A stretch of DNA of 19,628 nt from DATDMG01 sp036518955 (GTDB taxonomy: Bacteria > Actinomycetota > Actinomycetes > Actinomycetales > Kineosporiaceae). Of the stretch, positions 1-7,555 are shown piece by piece (the stretch's first letter is position 1; each line of letters starts with the position of its first letter). The notes below the pieces were generated by a model that did no database searches, was not told the origin of the DNA, and worked only from the letters and a program-made list of their open reading frames with translations. Position numbers and translations under genes: made by a program. The DNA is taken from contig DATDMG010000456.1 of the NCBI GenBank assembly GCA_036518955.1, positions 1-19,628 of the forward strand, in the 5' to 3' direction.

Positions 1-1077
1 CTGATCCTCAAACTCACCAGCCCGGAGAACAAGGTCTACTACGTCGCCGCCGCCTTCCCCAGCGCCTGCGGCAAGACCAACATGGCCATGATCGAACCTA
101 CCGTCCCCGGCTGGAAAGCCGAGATGATCGGCGACGACATCTGCTGGATGCGCTTCGGCGACGACGGCCGGCTGTACGCGCAGAACCCGGAGGCCGGCCT
201 GTTCGGCGTCGCCCCCGGCACCGGCGCGAACACCAACCCGGCGGCCATGCGAGCCATCGAGGGCGGCCGGTCCATCTTCACGAACGTCGCCCGTACGGAC
301 GACGGCGACGTGTGGTGGGAGGGGATGACCAAGGAGCCTCCCGGGCACCTGACGAGCTGGCGCAACGAGGACTGGACGCCGGGCTCCGACACCCTGTCGT
401 CCCACCCGAACAGTCGGTTCTGCACGCCGATCACCAACTGCGACGTCCTGGCCGAGGAGTACTACGACCCGCAGGGCGTGCCGATCTCGGCCATCCTGTT
501 CGGCGGCCGCCGCAGCAGCGTCGTGCCGCTGGTCACCGAGGCGCGGGACTGGGCGCACGGGGTCTTCCTCGGGGCGACGACGTCCAGCGAGACGACGGCG
601 GCGGCGACCGGCGCCGTCGGCGTCGTCCGGCGCGACCCGATGGCCATGTTGCCGTTCATCGGGTACCACGCGGGTGACTACTTCCGGCACTGGCTGACCA
701 CGGGCAAGCAGGCGGATGCCTCACACCTGCCTCGGGTGTACTTCGTCAACTGGTTCCGCAAGGATGCCGACGGCCGGTTCCTGTGGCCCGGGTTCGGCGA
801 GAACAGCCGGGTGCTCAGCTGGATCATCGGCCGGATCGAGGGAACCAAGGACGCCGCCGAGACCCCGATCGGCTTCGTGCCGACCGTGGCGTCCCTGGAC
901 ACCGAGGGCCTGGACATCGAGCCGGCCGACGTGGCCAAGGCCCTCGCCGTGGACCCGGAGGAGTGGCGGCGGGAGATCCCGCTCATCGAGGAGTGGTTCT
1001 CGAAGATCGGCGAGAAGACCCCGAGCACGCTGATCGACGAGCTGGACGCGCTGAAGACCCGGCTCGGCCTCCAGTAG
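1..1077 (+). CDS. pckG: Phosphoenolpyruvate carboxykinase (GTP), C-terminal part
   Basis: The frame is open from base 1, so the 5' end lies outside the window; 358 codons remain of a protein that is usually about 600 aa. The enzyme interconverts oxaloacetate and phosphoenolpyruvate with GTP in the cytoplasm, at the entry to gluconeogenesis. Near the left edge is the GTP-PEPCK nucleotide-binding loop FPSACGKTNMAM with the reactive Cys, followed by the metal-binding stretch GDDICWMRFGDDGRLYA. The later segments GGRRSSVVPLV and GATTSSETTAAATG (mobile-lid region) are also characteristic. These set it apart from the ATP-dependent PckA family. The last codons lead directly to a TAG stop and a strong hairpin, so it is probably the last gene of its transcript. 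The identification is firm; only the missing N terminus limits it. Confidence 0.97.
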   Translation: MILKLTSPENKVYYVAAAFPSACGKTNMAMIEPTVPGWKAEMIGDDICWMRFGDDGRLYAQNPEAGLFGVAPGTGANTNPAAMRAIEGGRSIFTNVARTDDGDVWWEGMTKEPPGHLTSWRNEDWTPGSDTLSSHPNSRFCTPITNCDVLAEEYYDPQGVPISAILFGGRRSSVVPLVTEARDWAHGVFLGATTSSETTAAATGAVGVVRRDPMAMLPFIGYHAGDYFRHWLTTGKQADASHLPRVYFVNWFRKDADGRFLWPGFGENSRVLSWIIGRIEGTKDAAETPIGFVPTVASLDTEGLDIEPADVAKALAVDPEEWRREIPLIEEWFSKIGEKTPSTLIDELDALKTRLGLQ

Positions 1078-1087
1078 CCGGGCCGCC

Positions 1088-1120
1088 TGTCACGGCCCCG
1101 CATCGGGCGGGGCCGTGACA
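1088..1120 (+). terminator. Hairpin terminator after pckG
   Basis: A perfect 13-bp inverted repeat (TGTCACGGCCCCG and its complement) around a 7-nt loop begins about 10 bases after the pckG stop. There is no T-tract, as is common for terminators in high-GC actinobacteria. It may also limit read-through from the convergent gene on the minus strand. Confidence 0.7.
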
Positions 1121-1200
1121 CGGTGACAGACCGCGCGGCGCGGGCTGGGCACCGGATGGGGCTCACCCGGCCCGGGCTGCGGCGCCGGAGGCGCGCCCTC

Positions 1201-1248
1201 GCACTACTCGTACAGGATGTACTCGCACTACTCGTACAGGATGTACTC
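1201..1248. repeat. 24-bp perfect tandem duplication spanning a stop codon
   Basis: Two identical adjacent 24-bp copies occupy 1201-1224 and 1225-1248. On the minus strand the inner copy encodes the last residues (EYILYE) and stop of the exported protein at 1228-2316. The outer copy repeats the same codons and TAG just beyond the stop. The unit is a multiple of three, so the copies are in frame. It looks like a recent slippage duplication. Confidence 0.95.
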
Positions 1249-2316
1249 CGGCACCGGCCGTAGGCCCAGCACCTCCGCGGGGGTCATCAGGCGGCTGCCG
1301 TGGGCTGAGTCCTCCTCGAAGAAGAGCTTGAACCCGGGGTGGATCCCGGCGACGCGGTCGGCCAGGATCCGGGTCCAGGTGTTGATCTTCTCTCGGGGTG
1401 GTCCGATGCCGTCCACGCTCCGGACGACGACGACCCCCGGGTGCGGGCGCAGCGTGGCGAAGTCCTGCACGATGTCGGGCCGCAGCTGGTGCACCACGAG
1501 CACCTTCTCCGGGAGAGCGCCCGCCGACACCACGGACTCCAGGTAGCCGGCGACCGCGTCGATCTCGGCGCCCGTCGTCCGCCCGAAGACCCGGCCGGGC
1601 ACCTGGCCCAGCCGCACGGCCCATTCCGGATCGAGGGCGAGACCCACCTCCGGCTCCGACAGCCAGCGCCCGAGGGCCTTCACCTCGTCGAGGAACCGGG
1701 CCCGGCCCGGCTGGACGTTGAGCAGGAGCAGGGCGCGATGGCGCCGTGCCGCGGCGAGGTAGTCGTCGATCACGTCCGCGCCGATCCGCACCCGGTAGCG
1801 GCCGTCCTGGCCCGGCCACGGCTGGGCGACGACCGCGATCAGCTCCAGTACCGGCTGCGGGTCCCGGTCGGCTGCATACCGGCGGGCCAGCTGCTCGATC
1901 TCGAGCACTCGCCGATCCAGCGAACCGACCCCGAGCCGCCCGAACGCCGCCGACCCGGGGCCCCCGCTGAAGCCGACGAGCCGGTACCCCGGAAACACGA
2001 CGCGGCCTCCCCGCGGCAGCTGTGCCAGGCCCGGCGTGGCCGACGGCGGGTCGGGCGGACCGCCGTGGGCCGGACGCGTCCCGGCCGCCGCGCCGGCGGA
2101 CGGCGGGGCCACCACGGACGGCGGGGCCTCCGCCGGGGTCGGCGAGCCGGCTCCAGCGGGGGAGGACCGGCGCGTGGCGGAACCCGACGTCCCGCGGGGT
2201 TGGCCACCGGCTGGCGGGGGGCCGGCCCGTCGGACCGTCACCAGGACGCCGGCGGCCGCACCGGCGATCAGCGTGGAGGCCGCGGCCCGGCGGGTGAACG
2301 CTGCTGCCGACACCAT
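1228..2316 (-). CDS. Exported protein of unknown function, probable TIM-barrel-like fold
   Basis: This is a 362-aa protein from an ATG at 2316; the frame stays open further upstream, but those codons do not look coding. The first 25 or so residues (MVSAAAFTRRAAAS, then a hydrophobic stretch) form a signal peptide or membrane anchor with a twin-Arg-free basic start. A low-complexity Pro/Ala/Gly linker follows to about residue 110. The C-terminal 240 residues are ordered: FPGYRLVGFSGG, then alternating hydrophobic strands and helices (ALLLLNVQPG, VGLALDPEWAV, KVLVVHQLRP, GVVVVRSVDG), and a final acidic GFKLFFEEDS. That spacing suggests an alpha/beta barrel like those of secreted glycosidase-type proteins, but no catalytic signature is certain. 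It converges on pckG and no operon partner is visible. The ribosome-binding site is weak, so the start is only probable. The function is not recognised. Confidence 0.75.
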   Translation of the reverse strand: MVSAAAFTRRAAASTLIAGAAAGVLVTVRRAGPPPAGGQPRGTSGSATRRSSPAGAGSPTPAEAPPSVVAPPSAGAAAGTRPAHGGPPDPPSATPGLAQLPRGGRVVFPGYRLVGFSGGPGSAAFGRLGVGSLDRRVLEIEQLARRYAADRDPQPVLELIAVVAQPWPGQDGRYRVRIGADVIDDYLAAARRHRALLLLNVQPGRARFLDEVKALGRWLSEPEVGLALDPEWAVRLGQVPGRVFGRTTGAEIDAVAGYLESVVSAGALPEKVLVVHQLRPDIVQDFATLRPHPGVVVVRSVDGIGPPREKINTWTRILADRVAGIHPGFKLFFEEDSAHGSRLMTPAEVLGLRPVPEYILYE

Positions 2317-2410
2317 GGGCCGAGAGTGGCACAGCAGGCGCGGCGTCACGATCCGAGCAGGCCGGGCGTGAGGCTGTGGGCAGCAGCGGGCCAGGGCGGC
2401 AGCGGACGCG

Positions 2411-2440
2411 AACGGGCCCCGGCGCACGCCGGGGCCCGTT
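2411..2440 (-). terminator. Hairpin terminator after tRNA-Ser
   Basis: A perfect 13-bp stem (AACGGGCCCCGGC and its complement) with a 4-nt loop starts 7 bases past the 3' end of the tRNA gene on the minus strand. No T-run follows. Its placement fits tRNA transcript termination. Confidence 0.65.
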
Positions 2441-2447
2441 CGCGGAG

Positions 2448-2538
2448 CGGAGGCGGCGGGATTTGAACCCGCGATGGGATTTGAGCCCCAAACCCGCTTA
2501 GCAGGCGGGCGCCATAGACCGGGCTAGGCGACGCCTCC
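2448..2538 (-). tRNA. tRNA-Ser(GCU)
   Basis: The 91-nt minus-strand sequence folds as a class II tRNA. The 7-bp acceptor stem is GGAGGCG/CGCCTCC with discriminator G. The anticodon stem is CCCGC/GCGGG around loop CTGCTAA, giving anticodon GCU. A long variable arm follows, and the T arm is GCGGGTTCAAATCCCGC. The discriminator G and long variable arm are typical of serine tRNAs. The CCA end is not encoded. The gene reads AGC and AGU codons. Confidence 0.96.
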
Positions 2539-2589
2539 AGGTGGCCCACTGTACCGGCCCTGGCGCCGAGCGAGCAAAGTCTCTCCCCG

Positions 2590-2697
2590 GTCGCCGCCCG
2601 CCGATCGGCTACGGCGTGCGCTGCACGGGAGACCTAACGGAGAGTCAACTCTGCGTCGTGAGACGCCCCGGACCCCCGCGGCACGCCGCGGGTTTTT
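2590..2697 (+). ncRNA. Possible structured leader or small RNA ending in an intrinsic terminator
   Basis: Several short stem-loops occur in succession on the plus strand: GTGC-GCT-GCAC near 2616, a GAGT/ACTC stem near 2643, and GCGTC-GTGA-GACGC near 2653. They end in the GC hairpin and T5 tract at 2675-2697. No plus-strand gene lies upstream that the terminator could serve; the nearest gene is the divergent tRNA. This fits either a small RNA or a transcription attenuator in a long leader of the LCP gene. The left boundary is a guess and no known riboswitch class was recognised. Confidence 0.3.
2675..2697 (+). terminator. Intrinsic terminator with T5 tract, plus strand
   Basis: The stem CCCGCGG-CACG-CCGCGGG is followed directly by TTTTT. 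This is one of the few classical rho-independent terminators in the window. It lies 95 bases before the LCP start and has no obvious upstream plus-strand gene. Confidence 0.65.
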
Positions 2698-2729
2698 CGA
2701 CTGCTGGCCGTCCGGCGCGGCGATCGTGT

Positions 2730-2735
2730 GAGAAT
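2730..2735 (+). promoter_or_regulatory. Possible -10 element for the LCP gene
   Basis: GAGAAT, preceded by TGT, resembles an extended -10 box. It lies just after the intrinsic terminator and about 57 bases before the LCP start codon. No convincing -35 is visible, so this is tentative. Confidence 0.25.
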
Positions 2736-2791
2736 GGCCGCCTGCCGTCCCCGCGAGACGGCGCCAACCGAGCCTCCGGAGGTGGAACTTC

Positions 2792-4735
2792 GTGACCGAG
2801 GTCGCGCCCCCCGTTGGCCGGCGTGCCCGTCGAGAAGCGGAAATCCGGCAGCTCGCAGCGGGGAACACTCCGCCCATACAGATACCTTACGGGGCGGATC
2901 GGCCGACACACGGTTCCCACGCCGCAGGCTTCCCGGCGCCCGCCCCGGACACGAACCTCTTCACCCCAGAGGCAGCGAACCCCGCCCCTGGATCGATGAC
3001 CGGGTACCTGCCGCCGATCGTGCCCAGCGCATTCTCGACCCCCGGACCCACGGCGCCCGGAAGCCCCGACGCGGGTCAGGCGCCGTCCGGTCGCTACGCT
3101 CCGTCCACTCCCCACGCCGCTCCCACCGGGTTCACGGTGCCGCCGCCGGCCCGACCGTCTCCGCCCCCGCCCCAAGCCCCGGCGCCCCCGCCGCAGACTC
3201 TCGGCCAGCGGCCCGGGCCCGGCCTGTCGGCCGGCGCAGCCCGAGGGCGCCACGCCACCGGATGGGGCGAGGGCTTCGAGCGGGTGGTGGGCTGGACGCT
3301 GCTCGGCAGCCTCTTCCCCGGGTCGGGGATGATCGCGGCCGGGCGACGCACGCTGGGCTGGATGATCGCGGGCTTCTGCCTGGTGCTGCTCGTCGCGGGT
3401 GTCGCCGTACTCGTGCTGACCGACCCGGTGGTGTTCGTGGCCCGGGTGCTGCTGACCCACCCCGAACGGCTCACCTACGTCGCCGCGGCCATCGTGCTGC
3501 TCGCGCTGCTCTGGGCCACGCACGTGGTCGCCACCGCGGTCTGGCTGCGACGGTTCGCCACGCTCACCGCCACCCAGAGCGTGCTGAGCTGGATCCTGGT
3601 CGCGGTGGTCGCTGGCACCGGCGTTGCCGGTGCCGTGGTGCAGGGCCAGAGCCTGCAACTCGGCGCGGACACGATCAACTCGATCTTCTCCCGCAGCGGG
3701 ACCCTCTCCACCTCGGCAAAGCGGCCGGACACGACCAAGGTCGACCCCTGGGGCAACACGCCGCGAGTGAACGTGCTGCTCATCGGCTCCGACGCCGGCG
3801 CTGACCGAACCGGGCTGCGGACCGACTCGCTGATCGTGGCGAGCATCGACACCAAGACCGGCCGGGCCGTGCTCTTCAGTCTGCCCCGAAACCTGGAGCA
3901 CGTGCCGTTCCCGGAAGGGACGCCGCAGGCCCGGGACTACCCCAACGGGTTCTACTGCGCCCAGGACGCGTGCATGATCAACGCGCTCTGGCAGTTCGGC
4001 GAAGAGCACAAGAACCAGTACTACAAGGGCGTCAAGGACCCGGGTCTGAGGGCGACCGTGGACGGCGTGGAGCAGGCCCTCGGCCTGACGGTCGACCAGT
4101 ACGCGATGCTGGACCTGCGCGGCTTCATGCAGTTCGTCGACGCCCTCGGTGGCCTGGACCTCAACGTCAGCAGGCGGATCCCGGTCGGTGGCCACCGCGA
4201 CCCGAGGACAGGCATCGCGGTCGGTGTCACCAGCTACATCGAGAAGGGCCGACAGCACCTCGACGGCTACCGGACCCTGTGGTTCGCCCGGTCCCGATCA
4301 GACTCCGACGACTTCGAGCGCATGCGGCGCCAGCGCTGTGTGATCGGGGCGGTCACACAGGAGATCGACCCGCAGACGGTCGCGCTGCACATCACGAGCA
4401 TCCTGACCGCCGCCCGGGACAACATCCGGACAAGCATCCCGACCTCGGACATCGACGCCTGGGTCACCCTGGCCCTCCGGGTCAAGCGGAGCAAGGTCGA
4501 GTCGCTCGCCTTCACCGACAGGGTGATCACTCCAGGCAACCCCGACTTCAACCTGATCCACGACAAGGTGAAACAGGCCCTGGCGAAGCCGACCAGCACG
4601 CCGTCCCCGTCGGCGTCCCCGTCGGCGTCCGCGTCACCGTCCCCGTCGGCCACCGCCAAGCACCGCACGACGCCCAAGCCGACCGCCTCCACCTCGGAGA
4701 CCGGCGACGCCGTAGACGTCGCGAACGTCTGCTGA
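2792..4735 (+). CDS. LytR-CpsA-Psr (LCP) family cell-wall glycopolymer ligase
   Basis: This 647-aa protein starts at GTG 2792, preceded by GGAGG at 2778-2782. Family members transfer lipid-linked glycopolymers (teichoic acid, arabinogalactan, capsule) to peptidoglycan outside the membrane. Residues 1-160 are a Pro/Ala-rich, presumably cytoplasmic, tail. Hydrophobic segments lie near 165-210, 228-250 and 264-285. The LCP domain runs from about 326 to 530, with NVLLIGSDAG, the RTDSL motif (R343, D345), SLPRN (R366) and the Arg-rich FARSRSDSDDFERMRRQ, whose arginines bind the polyprenyl pyrophosphate head group in this family. The C terminus ends in a Ser/Pro/Ala low-complexity tail encoded by 12-bp repeats near 4604-4650. 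Three predicted membrane segments are more than the single anchor usual for the family. Substrate specificity cannot be read from the sequence. Confidence 0.93.
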   Translation: MTEVAPPVGRRARREAEIRQLAAGNTPPIQIPYGADRPTHGSHAAGFPAPAPDTNLFTPEAANPAPGSMTGYLPPIVPSAFSTPGPTAPGSPDAGQAPSGRYAPSTPHAAPTGFTVPPPARPSPPPPQAPAPPPQTLGQRPGPGLSAGAARGRHATGWGEGFERVVGWTLLGSLFPGSGMIAAGRRTLGWMIAGFCLVLLVAGVAVLVLTDPVVFVARVLLTHPERLTYVAAAIVLLALLWATHVVATAVWLRRFATLTATQSVLSWILVAVVAGTGVAGAVVQGQSLQLGADTINSIFSRSGTLSTSAKRPDTTKVDPWGNTPRVNVLLIGSDAGADRTGLRTDSLIVASIDTKTGRAVLFSLPRNLEHVPFPEGTPQARDYPNGFYCAQDACMINALWQFGEEHKNQYYKGVKDPGLRATVDGVEQALGLTVDQYAMLDLRGFMQFVDALGGLDLNVSRRIPVGGHRDPRTGIAVGVTSYIEKGRQHLDGYRTLWFARSRSDSDDFERMRRQRCVIGAVTQEIDPQTVALHITSILTAARDNIRTSIPTSDIDAWVTLALRVKRSKVESLAFTDRVITPGNPDFNLIHDKVKQALAKPTSTPSPSASPSASASPSPSATAKHRTTPKPTASTSETGDAVDVANVC

Positions 4736-4736
4736 C

Positions 4737-4838
4737 CGCCGCCAGCCTGCCCCGCCGCCAGCCTCCCCCAGCGCGCCGCCTGCTGCGACGCCGCCAGCCT
4801 GCCCCGCCGCCAGCCTGCCCCAGCGCCGCCTGCTGCGC
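4737..4838. repeat. Two imperfect ~50-bp tandem copies
   Basis: Copies at about 4737-4788 and 4789-4838 share CGCCGCCAGCCTGCCCC, a second CGCCGCCAGCCT, then CCCCAGCG and GCCGCCTGCTGCG, with small indels. They begin one base after the LCP stop codon. Confidence 0.75.
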
Positions 4839-5046
4839 CGCCGCCTGCTGCGGTGCCCCGGACCGGGGGCAGCCGAGAGGGCTCCTGCGCCGACGGCCGA
4901 TCCGGCGACGGAGCGAACGGGCGAGATCACCGGGTACGAGCGGGCCGCACCGCGCCGGTACCAGGAGCCGGCGTCCTCCTGTGGGGCTGGCCCCGCCGAA
5001 CGTGACGGTGTCAGCGGCGCTGGCGGGCGCGCACCGTTGCCGGGGA

Positions 5047-5092
5047 CGCCGGAGGGGGACGCCGGTCACCGGACCGGCGTCCCCCTCCGGCG
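5047..5092 (-). terminator. Long perfect hairpin, likely bidirectional terminator
   Basis: A perfect 20-bp stem (CGCCGGAGGGGGACGCCGGT and its complement) encloses a 6-nt loop. It starts 16 bases after the stop codon of the minus-strand M50 gene. It may also stop transcripts from the convergent LCP gene, 310 bases away. Confidence 0.75.
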
Positions 5093-5108
5093 CGCGCGGC
5101 GCGACGTC

Positions 5109-6560
5109 TCAGCGGTTCAGGTGCCGCGCTGGCACCCGCTGCCGGGCGGACCAGAGCACGAACACCGGCCGCGCCACGACCCGTATGATCCGGACCGCCA
5201 CGACGCTGGTGCCGATCGACGGCAGCAGCATGACGAACAGGGAGAACGAGGTGAGCAGGATCGCGGTCCCGTCGAGGAGTTCGACCGCCGCGACCAAGTC
5301 CTGCACGTGCTGCCGCAGCGAGGTCACGAACACCACCGCGAGACGCGGCGCACGGATGGCGAGGTTCACCGTGCTTCCGGTGAGCAGCAGGAAGGTGACG
5401 ACGACCCAGATGCGGACGACGGCACGCGCCCGGCGAGTGAGGGCCATCGCCCGCTCGCCGGTCCGCCGGCCGGGGACGAGCCCCACCAGGATCGGCTTCA
5501 TGTAGGCGAACAGGTCGGGTACACCGACCATGTCGCCCAGGATGAAGTACCCGTCGAGCCGGACCACCGGAAGGAGCTGCTGCACGATCTCCAGGTGGCC
5601 GAGGAAGACGGCGGCCACCAGCGGCTGCCACCCGGTGAGCAGGTAGGCGGCCACCAGCCCGAGGATGAAGACCACGTTGAAGTAGATGCCGCCCAGGTCC
5701 GTCCGCAGCCGCCCGGCACGGTTCAACCGGTAGGCGTCGGTGACGTTGGTGTACAGGGCGGGCCAGATGAGGTAGATCCCGGCCCCGATGATCCCGGGCC
5801 GGGCCCCGCCGTAGCGGCATCCGGCGGCATGACCGAGCTCGTGGAACACCATCGACGCGATCGTGATACCGAGGACCGCCAGCATCAGCGACGGCTGCCG
5901 GGCGATCTGCGCGCCCGCCGCGCTCAGACTCGCGTGCGTGACCAGCCACCAGTCGGCGGCGATCAGCACGTGGATCACCTCGATCACCACCAGCGGCACG
6001 AACAGCCACCGGAGCACGGCCGCGCACCGGTTCACGACCGCTTCGGACATCAACGGGCGCCGGAGCGACAGCGACAGCACCGGCCGGTGGCCGCACGACG
6101 GGGCGACGGATGTCCCCGTCCCGGCCGTCCCGCCGTCCTGCGCCGCCGGATCCGGGTCGAAGGTCACCAGGCCGAGCGGCACCAGCTTGGTGTCCAGGAG
6201 GTACTCGATGTTGCCGGAGCTGACCGGCCGGCCGATCGCCTGCGCCACGCCCTGGGCGATCTCCATCAGGTCCCGCCGGCCGTCGATCTGCGACGCCACC
6301 AGGTGCAGCAGCCGAGAGAGCTGGACCACCTGCTGGTCCGGTCGGCGGGCGATGAAGTGCGGGGTGGCGTAGCCCGACCCCTCGTACTCGCCGAGCAGTT
6401 CGACGCCGGACAGCAGGGCAGGAATCCGCGGCGGCTCGGCCGGTTCGCCGTCGACCGGCCTGGCGAGCAGGTCGATGACACGGGTGGGTGGCACCGGCGC
6501 GTGCGCCGGCGCTCCCGCAGCGGACGTCGGGCGGGTCGTCACAGCGGTCACGGCGGTCAC
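5109..6560 (-). CDS. M50 (site-2-type) membrane metalloprotease with N-terminal PqqD-like/RRE-like domain
   Basis: This is a 483-aa membrane protein. Residues about 55-135 look like a PqqD-type winged-helix fold: a beta region ending in QQVVQLSRLLHLVASQIDGR, then RDLMEIAQGVAQAIG and a closing helix NIEYLLDTKLVPLGLV. In RiPP pathways this fold binds leader peptides. A Gly/Ala linker leads to the membrane part from about 183. The zinc site is HELGH at 240-244 (H240, E241, H244), and the third ligand is expected in RLDGY (D336), as in peptide zinc metalloproteases and site-2 proteases. Further hydrophobic segments run to the C terminus. It is the last gene of the minus-strand cassette, 75 bp after the exported CxxC protein. 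The GTG at 6560 is used; GTG 6551, with GAGGTGA in front, is an equally plausible start. Likely substrates are the three leader-bearing peptides upstream, by inference only. Confidence 0.85.
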   Translation of the reverse strand: MTAVTAVTTRPTSAAGAPAHAPVPPTRVIDLLARPVDGEPAEPPRIPALLSGVELLGEYEGSGYATPHFIARRPDQQVVQLSRLLHLVASQIDGRRDLMEIAQGVAQAIGRPVSSGNIEYLLDTKLVPLGLVTFDPDPAAQDGGTAGTGTSVAPSCGHRPVLSLSLRRPLMSEAVVNRCAAVLRWLFVPLVVIEVIHVLIAADWWLVTHASLSAAGAQIARQPSLMLAVLGITIASMVFHELGHAAGCRYGGARPGIIGAGIYLIWPALYTNVTDAYRLNRAGRLRTDLGGIYFNVVFILGLVAAYLLTGWQPLVAAVFLGHLEIVQQLLPVVRLDGYFILGDMVGVPDLFAYMKPILVGLVPGRRTGERAMALTRRARAVVRIWVVVTFLLLTGSTVNLAIRAPRLAVVFVTSLRQHVQDLVAAVELLDGTAILLTSFSLFVMLLPSIGTSVVAVRIIRVVARPVFVLWSARQRVPARHLNR

Positions 6561-6635
6561 CTCGAGAAGCGGAGGGAGTCGGCGGGGTGGTCGACGGCAC
6601 GGCTTGAGGCGGGCTGCCGAGGTCTGGTGCCGAGG

Positions 6636-7385
6636 TCAGTCGATGGGCTGCACCTGGACGTGGTCGCGCCGCCGCCCGTGGACGTCGCACACCGTTTGGC
6701 GGGACCGCAGCACCCCGTGCCGGTGGGCGAGCCGGGTCTCGCGGGTCAGCACGTCGACGACCTCGGCCTGCGCCGCGGGCAGCGCCTGCTGGATCGCCTC
6801 TGCGGTGGCATCGGAGGCGGCGAGCCGGTGCAGCGCCGCCCGGACGGCGGCGAGCCGTCGCTGCCCGTCCGGCGTGATGCGCAGCGGGTGGTCGGTGAGC
6901 AGCAGGAACTGCTGCGCGCCGGCGAACGTCACGCACGCGTCGCAGGTCTCGTTGACGGCGACGGACGTGTTGTCGGCGGTGACGCTGGCCTCCGACCCGG
7001 TGAAGATGCCCACCTGGAAGGCCAGCGCGACGGTCCGGCAGCCGCTGCAGGCAGCGTGCGCCGTGGCCCGGTTGTCGGCGGTGAGCCGCTCACCGGTCCC
7101 GTTCTCCACCCTGAACGAGACCCGGAAGCTGTTGCGGCCCTCCCGCCGGTTGTCGACGTCCGCCGCGTTCTGCCAGGTGAGGCTCCGGCCCGGCGCCGCT
7201 GCCGCGTCGTGGGCGGCCATCGCCCGCGGGTCGGGCGAGACCGGATCGGGCGACGGGGCGGAACCGGTCGCCGACGGGGTGTCCGTCGCCCCCGCCGACG
7301 GGTCAGCCGACGCGATGCCAGGGACGGCGAGCAGGCCGGCCGCGACAGCGGAGGCCACCCACAGGGTGATACGCCCAGAGTTCAC
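6636..7385 (-). CDS. Exported protein with duplicated CxxC / N-x-A / Q module
   Basis: The 249-aa protein starts at GTG 7385, with GAGAAGGG about 8 bases upstream; the frame is open further upstream but reads as Arg/His-rich noise. Residues 1-27 form a clear Sec signal peptide with an ASA-DP cleavage site. A Ser/Pro/Ala linker reaches about residue 65. Two related modules follow: NRATAHAACSGCRTVALAFQ at 105-124 and NTSVAVNETCDACVTFAGAQ at 139-158, about 35 residues apart, each with CxxC (C113/C116, C148/C151), alternating small residues and a Gln. The rest (160-249) is helical and charged, with one more Cys (C233). It lies between the small peptides and the M50 protease and is transcribed with them. 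The alternating pattern suggests stacked beta strands pinned by disulfides. The function is unknown; a scaffold, partner or product of the peptide system is possible. Confidence 0.75.
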   Translation of the reverse strand: MNSGRITLWVASAVAAGLLAVPGIASADPSAGATDTPSATGSAPSPDPVSPDPRAMAAHDAAAAPGRSLTWQNAADVDNRREGRNSFRVSFRVENGTGERLTADNRATAHAACSGCRTVALAFQVGIFTGSEASVTADNTSVAVNETCDACVTFAGAQQFLLLTDHPLRITPDGQRRLAAVRAALHRLAASDATAEAIQQALPAAQAEVVDVLTRETRLAHRHGVLRSRQTVCDVHGRRRDHVQVQPID

Positions 7386-7555
7386 TCCGAAGCCCTTCTC
7401 GTAGGCTGCGCGGTCGCGCCGGCGGCGATGGACGGCCCGCGGCTCGGACGGCGTGAGACAGCTCCGGTGGAGCCCCACCGACCGGGTGATCAGGCCGGCC
7501 CGGCCGGTGGGAGCGCGGGTGGCGGGCCGGACGTGGCCCCGCCGTCCCGGCGGAA

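Larger units (their letters stand above)
4736..5108. other. Repeat-rich spacer without a gene
   Basis: No coding frame is convincing in this 373-bp stretch between the convergent LCP and M50 genes. Its first 100 bases are a roughly 50-bp imperfect tandem duplication built from CGCCGCCAGCCTGCCCC and GCCGCCTGCTGCG units. The right end holds the strong hairpin at 5047-5092. Confidence 0.7.

Noticed and set aside
1339..2466. Long plus-strand frame opposite the exported protein gene
   Set aside because: It is a high-GC antisense frame with Arg/Gly/Asp/Pro-rich noise. The minus-strand frame has a signal peptide and an ordered domain.
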